A stretch of DNA of 64,000 nt from Stichopus chloronotus (Eukaryota > Echinodermata > Holothuroidea > Aspidochirotida > Stichopodidae): the NCBI GenBank assembly GCA_021234535.1, contig SFZH01000008.1:930001-994000 (forward strand), read 5' to 3'. The translations under genes were made by a program, and so were the position numbers. This document shows positions 59,738-64,000 of the stretch, piece by piece; positions within the stretch are counted from its first letter, which is position 1; each line of letters begins with the position of its first letter. The notes below the pieces were generated by a model. That model was not told the DNA's origin, made no database searches, and saw nothing but the letters and a program-made list of their open reading frames with translations.

Positions 59738-62700
59738 GGAGTCTGGATATTGCAGCACATACATGCACTATATCCACAAACAGAGTTGATAGGTAAGTTA
59801 GAGTGAACCGAATGGAACTTCAAAGCAAAGTTTTCTGCACATGAAGAACTAAAATTGTACAGAAAGAATGTAAAATGAATTCAATAAACATGCTTAGTCA
59901 TCAGATATTGGACTGAGAGCAGGGGAGAACTTTTTACTTTGTTATTATGTCATGAATGTAAGATTGTCAGAATTTAGTGTTCAGTTTAAAATATTTAAAA
60001 TAAGAAAACTCTCGTCATTAGCAGGCAACAACTCTTGGGCTGAATCTGCTGGTGAGCTAAACAGTACCAACATATATTCCACTAACTCTGAATCTGTTGT
60101 TGTACAGGGCTATCAAGAGACAACATTGTTTGGTTCCTCAGTCAAAGTTCGAACACGGCTGTATCAACAGGCAATATTGCTGTACCCGAATGGTGCGTGT
60201 TGTAAAACTGTGTCAACAGGCAACATATCACTGTCCCTAAATCTGCAATCTTGGACAAAATACCTTGGGACACCCCGCTCCCTTGTTCAATGTTGGCTAC
60301 GGGATTTCTGTTCAATTTGTACATTCACATCAATAGCGCAACATTGGAAAGGGGTGCGGGTTTTCATGTTATCTTCTCACCTAAAATTCAGTATTATATT
60401 TGCAACATACGGCAAAGTGTCCCAACCATTTTTGTCCAAGGATTTAGTCCAGTTGTAAAAGACTGCTTCAGCAGGCAAATATACTGTACATGGCACCATC
60501 ACTGAATCTAGCATTTCACGGGAATGTCAAGAGGCAATGGCTCTGTCCCAGGATGCAGTATTATATGAAAGTTTTGTATTGAACAGATGCTATCACTTTT
60601 CCGGAATCCAGGTTGGAACAAGACCGCCATGCAATATCACTATCCCTGAAAGTAGTGTACAAGACAATTACCAGACCTCAACACTACCTCAAAATATGCA
60701 CAGTGGTTGTACAACTGAGGATGGTGTACCTTTTGTGACAAACATTCCTCTTCTGTTAAAGGGAAATAGGGCATTTAGAATATACCAATATGGCATGTAA
60801 AGAAAATAGCTTTAATCATTGTTAAACCATGCAGTGTTACCGATAAATATCTGCAAAAGCTTCATCTCCTCAAAAAGTTATGCATGTGATGAGTAACGGA
60901 AGATGCATCATTTGAATTTTGAAAAGTTTGGGTGAACAAATTAGTGTTGAGCCACAAATAACTGAATTTCTGTCTGTGAGGAGCTTATTTCTTGAAGAGA
61001 AGGCTACTGTCCTTCCTCATTTTGAATAATCTATCCTTCTGCATCCACAAACATTGGTTTTAAAAATATGGATGTTTTCTGTAAAACAAACGCCCTATTT
61101 CCCTTTAAGCTTTTCTTTTGTTTTCTTTCTCTGTGATCACTGTAAGTTATCGTTTTAGGTTTATTAAGCCTTCTCAGCAGTGACGTACAGTACTAACAGT
61201 ATAGACTGTGCAAGTGTACAACCAAAATATGATTCAAGTTTTGACTGCATTAAATAATTGTTGCAGCAAACAAATTTGCTTCAGCATTAAGAAGTGGTAA
61301 AAAAGGTGATAGAAACCAATTTAATATGTTTTTGAGAACTTATTACTAATAAGACTGCTCCAAGATCAGTGCATATGATGAGTCAGTATAACCAGGGTTC
61401 TCATAAGCGATGGCTCTGTGCCTGCATTTTACCATTCACAACAATCTAGTCTTGACTTTGAAAATATCCACTAAGGCCACCATAGCAAGTGGTACATGGG
61501 TGATGTAGTGCTCCACAAGTTGATGTATATATTATTTGGCCCGTTTGATATATCTGTGTTTCCTTCTTAAGTTCGTACTGAGAGCAGTGGTTTTGTACCC
61601 TTGGTTGTCTGAACACACCACTAATCAGGAGACTTTAATGCTGACGAAAACTGTCTATCTTTGAAATTTTGTGGAAGTATTAAGATTATCAGGACCCCCT
61701 GATCCTCATCACTATAGCCTATCTCTTTTCATATACAGTACTTGTTTTAATCCACTCCCAAAGCCAACAGAACAGTAAACAAGAGGTCAACAGAAATAGT
61801 TCATACCATTGTTATTATGCCAATGCAAAGAGGATGTTCCTCCTGCAGATAGTACAAACTTTATGGCAACAGTGTCTATAACTTGATGATACCCATTTTA
61901 AGTTCAACAGAACAAAACTGAAAGTGATTTACAGGGTTCTAAACATCTTGTGACACAGTAGTGTTAGGAATAACTGGAGTCAGGTACATGATGCACACTG
62001 ACTCTATATGACTGCTAACAATCCATGTTCGATGCCTTCTTTCAAATTCAATTGGTCAGGTGTAACACCATGTCAGAAAATTGGCGTTGGGGGGGGGGGG
62101 GGGATAAGGGTATAACATCTAAAGGACACCCTTGAAGATCAAAAGTATGAAATACAAGGTGGAAAACATGCCACCAGCTGACAGAAGTGTGTATAACATT
62201 TTGACTGTGGAAATGTCATTTTGGAATGCTGATGCTGCTGTTTCTCTTTGGCTAAAATGCTTAGCGAGTAAGCCAACGTCAAGTGTTAAATGACCTGGAG
62301 CTTGGGGCCACATCTCTTGATTTCTGTGTTGACTTGATCTAAACTTTTAGCCCTTTTTTACAACAGAAATATCATTTTGTGAGAGTTGCAGCCAGGCAAA
62401 ATGGAGTAGTGGTTGCTTAAAGAGAAAAAAAGTAGTGGCTAACGTGTGGACCCTGGAAAGAAAAGAAGGCCCATGAGTTGAGTTTTTTTTGTTTGTTGAG
62501 TCTCTCCCACACTCTTATCAGGTGATTTGAAGAAAGTCATTGTGAAATGGCCCCTGGAGGCCACTGCAGCAGCAACCTCACGAAATTTGAATAACAAACC
62601 AGTAGCAGCATGGTGGCAGTAAAGCACTGGGGCAAATTCTTTGTCTGATTTAAACTAAATACTCTGTCTTACAAAATGTATTGTGCACCCCTCCACTCCT

Positions 62701-63254
62701 ACTATCCACTACAAAAATGAAAGCTGAGCAATGTGGCATGGCCATGGCTGTAATTTTGAAAAACAATACTACAGAGTCATGGCCAATTGGTTAAATCTTG
62801 AAGGCTGGATGCATCCAGTATCAGTTCATTTTATCCACTTGTAACGAGTTTTTGAAAGCTCGCTGATCATGCAAGGTTGACATGAATACTGCACTTTCAA
62901 GTTGATATGGTGCTCTCATCAGCATATTAAAGCTGCTATGCATACAGTACAGTAGTTCAGTGAGGGAAGGTCAGGAAGGACATTGTCCTCATAAAAAGAC
63001 TACAAAAGAGCCAACAACCCGAAATCCTGAACACACAGCCAAATCAGCGCAGACTGTTCAATTTATCCACAGCTATCTGTGAGACGTCAAGTAAGCTGGC
63101 ACTCTCCAATGTACAGTGCATATATACAGTACCTAACCCCCCTACCTCCACATGCCCTCCTGCATTGCCTTGCTTTTGGCTGATAAGATGGTGTGGTCTT
63201 TAAAAATACCAAATCTGTGAGGGTCACTTGATTGCTTTTGTCCTTGCTTCATAG
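59738..63254 (+). other. Spacer between cassettes 11 and 12
   Basis: It contains single minisatellite-like units (60,158-60,245), the third copy of the 350-bp block (61,130-61,460) and a run of 15 G at 62,089-62,103. The last 40 bases repeat the conserved flank CTGTGAGGGTCACTTGATTG. No gene is recognised. Confidence 0.6.
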
Positions 63255-63742
63255 GTTCATCCTATCACAATGAAAGGACAGTACAACCCACAGTAATGAC
63301 AGAAGGCTATGTGGGGAGTAACATCAACACTGCTAAGTTGCTGACAAGGGCATCACTCAAAAATAGAACCCCAAGAACTAGAACCGGAAGAGCCAAGTCT
63401 AACCGTCGCAAGTCTCTGCAGTCTGTTCCATCTACTGCAAGGGTATCTGTGGACAATGGTCCAGCTGGGAAAGCTAAAATTATGTATTTGTGCCGATTCT
63501 GCAACCGTCCCTTCAGCACCAGAAGCAGCTGCGAAATCCACGAGCGCAGACACACGGGTGAAAGGCCCTTCAAGTGCCATTTCTGCCCAAAGACGTTTGT
63601 CTGTTCGGGAGAAAGGAAGAACCATGAAAATTCTCACACTGGTGCCATATCATACAAATGTAGGTACTGTGAAAAGGTTTTCGCTGGCACGGGAGGCAGA
63701 AGTAACCATGAATCAAAACACAGGCATGAACATTATTCTTAA
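63255..63742 (+). CDS. Cassette 12: alternative 3' exon with three C2H2 zinc fingers
   Basis: Acceptor GTCCTTGCTTCATAG then GT, phase 1, G-S-S-Y-H-N-E-R. Linker with NRTPRTRTGRAKSNRRKSLQ. Fingers lie at 63,485-63,553, 63,569-63,637 and 63,653-63,721; linkers TGERP and TGAIS as in cassette 11; tail RHEHYS then TAA. Contact residues are T,S,S,I / C,G,E,N / G,G,G,N, the most diverged set of the second family. Its 3' flank parallels that of cassette 11, and the final bases of the window repeat the GGCAAACTATT motif seen at 57.78 kb, so another unit may follow outside. Confidence 0.92.
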
Positions 63743-64000
63743 GGAGTCTGGATATAATGTAGCAGATATATGCACTATATTCACAAACAGAGAAGTCCAT
63801 CTGCAAGAGAATGATTAAGAACAGAAAGGAACTTCAAAGCAAATTTTTCTGCAGATGAAGGACAACACACATGTATACAGATTTTACTTACAGTAGCATT
63901 AAACTAGAAGTCTAGAACCATCCATCATCTCAATATACACAACAGTGGCTCTACTACTCAGGATGCGCTGCGTTCTTTTTGGCAAACTATTCCTCTTTTG
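63743..64000 (+). other. 3' flank of cassette 12, running off the window
   Basis: It matches the 3' flank of cassette 11 for about 150 bases (GAGTCTGGATAT, CACAAACAGAG). No gene is seen before the edge. Confidence 0.6.

Larger units (their letters stand above)
10257..63742 (+). other. Gene locus: NPL-domain protein with alternative zinc-finger/BEN 3' exons
   Basis: This is the span of the inferred transcription unit inside the window. Seven constant exons (10,257-17,174) give 278 residues ending in a lone G. That G is completed by the first two bases of any downstream cassette exon (GT in all twelve zinc-finger exons, giving Gly; CT in the BEN exon, giving Ala). All these acceptors are in the same phase, each zinc-finger exon has its own stop, and no other upstream coding exons are visible for them. 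These facts together support one gene with mutually exclusive 3' ends. The product would be a nuclear protein of about 420-460 residues. cDNA evidence is not available here; the alternative is that some cassettes are silent or belong to separate promoters. Confidence 0.8.

Overview
This is AT-rich animal nuclear DNA with introns, diverged non-LTR retrotransposons, hAT-like DNA transposons and many minisatellites. The style (TAGGCCTA-rich stretches, the repeat families, a nucleoplasmin-like domain of the FKBP39/46 kind) suggests a marine invertebrate deuterostome, perhaps an echinoderm. That assignment is an inference and was not tested by search.

The main content is one large plus-strand gene that starts near 10.26 kb and fills the rest of the window. 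A set of short constant exons (10,257-17,174) encodes a 278-residue amino-terminal half: a tiny start exon (MMIW plus one base), a nucleoplasmin-like (NPL) domain over three more exons, then an acidic and a Pro/Gln/Ser-rich linker. Every internal junction is phase 1. After a 7.9-kb intron comes an array of mutually substitutable 3' exons. Twelve intact exons (first bases at 25,060, 29,248, 30,397, 36,066, 37,262, 40,217, 43,313, 46,213, 53,558, 55,480, 59,259 and 63,255) each carry a 3' splice site, a variable basic linker, three C2H2 zinc fingers and their own stop codon. A thirteenth (49,045) carries a BEN domain instead. A broken zinc-finger exon (34.72-35.40 kb) and two faint relics (45.4 and 47.1 kb) lie between them. 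The array probably continues past the right edge.

The architecture recalls Drosophila lola and mod(mdg4), where one amino-terminal half is joined to many alternative DNA-binding ends. Here the constant half is an NPL (histone-chaperone-type) domain, not a BTB domain. I know of no described NPL gene with an alternative zinc-finger/BEN exon array. I infer that the NPL half oligomerises and/or binds histones while the chosen 3' exon sets DNA specificity. Splicing, alternative polyadenylation or trans-splicing could make the choice; the sequence alone cannot say which.

Region by region: 1-2.5 kb, two CR1/L2-like retrotransposon remnants; 2.5-10.25 kb, intergenic with a 1.7-kb hAT-like element (8-bp target duplication) and a 140-150-bp tandem repeat just upstream of the gene; 10.26-17.2 kb, constant exons; 17.2-25.06 kb, long intron; 25-31 kb, first three cassettes and a 1.3-kb TIR element; 31-40.2 kb, antisense retrotransposon relic, pseudo-cassette and two further cassettes; 40.2-49.6 kb, three cassettes, relics and the BEN exon; 53.5-64 kb, four closely related cassettes in repeated blocks. 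Zinc-finger exons sit in duplicated blocks that include introns and 3' flanks, so the array grew by tandem segmental duplication, exchange between copies and decay.
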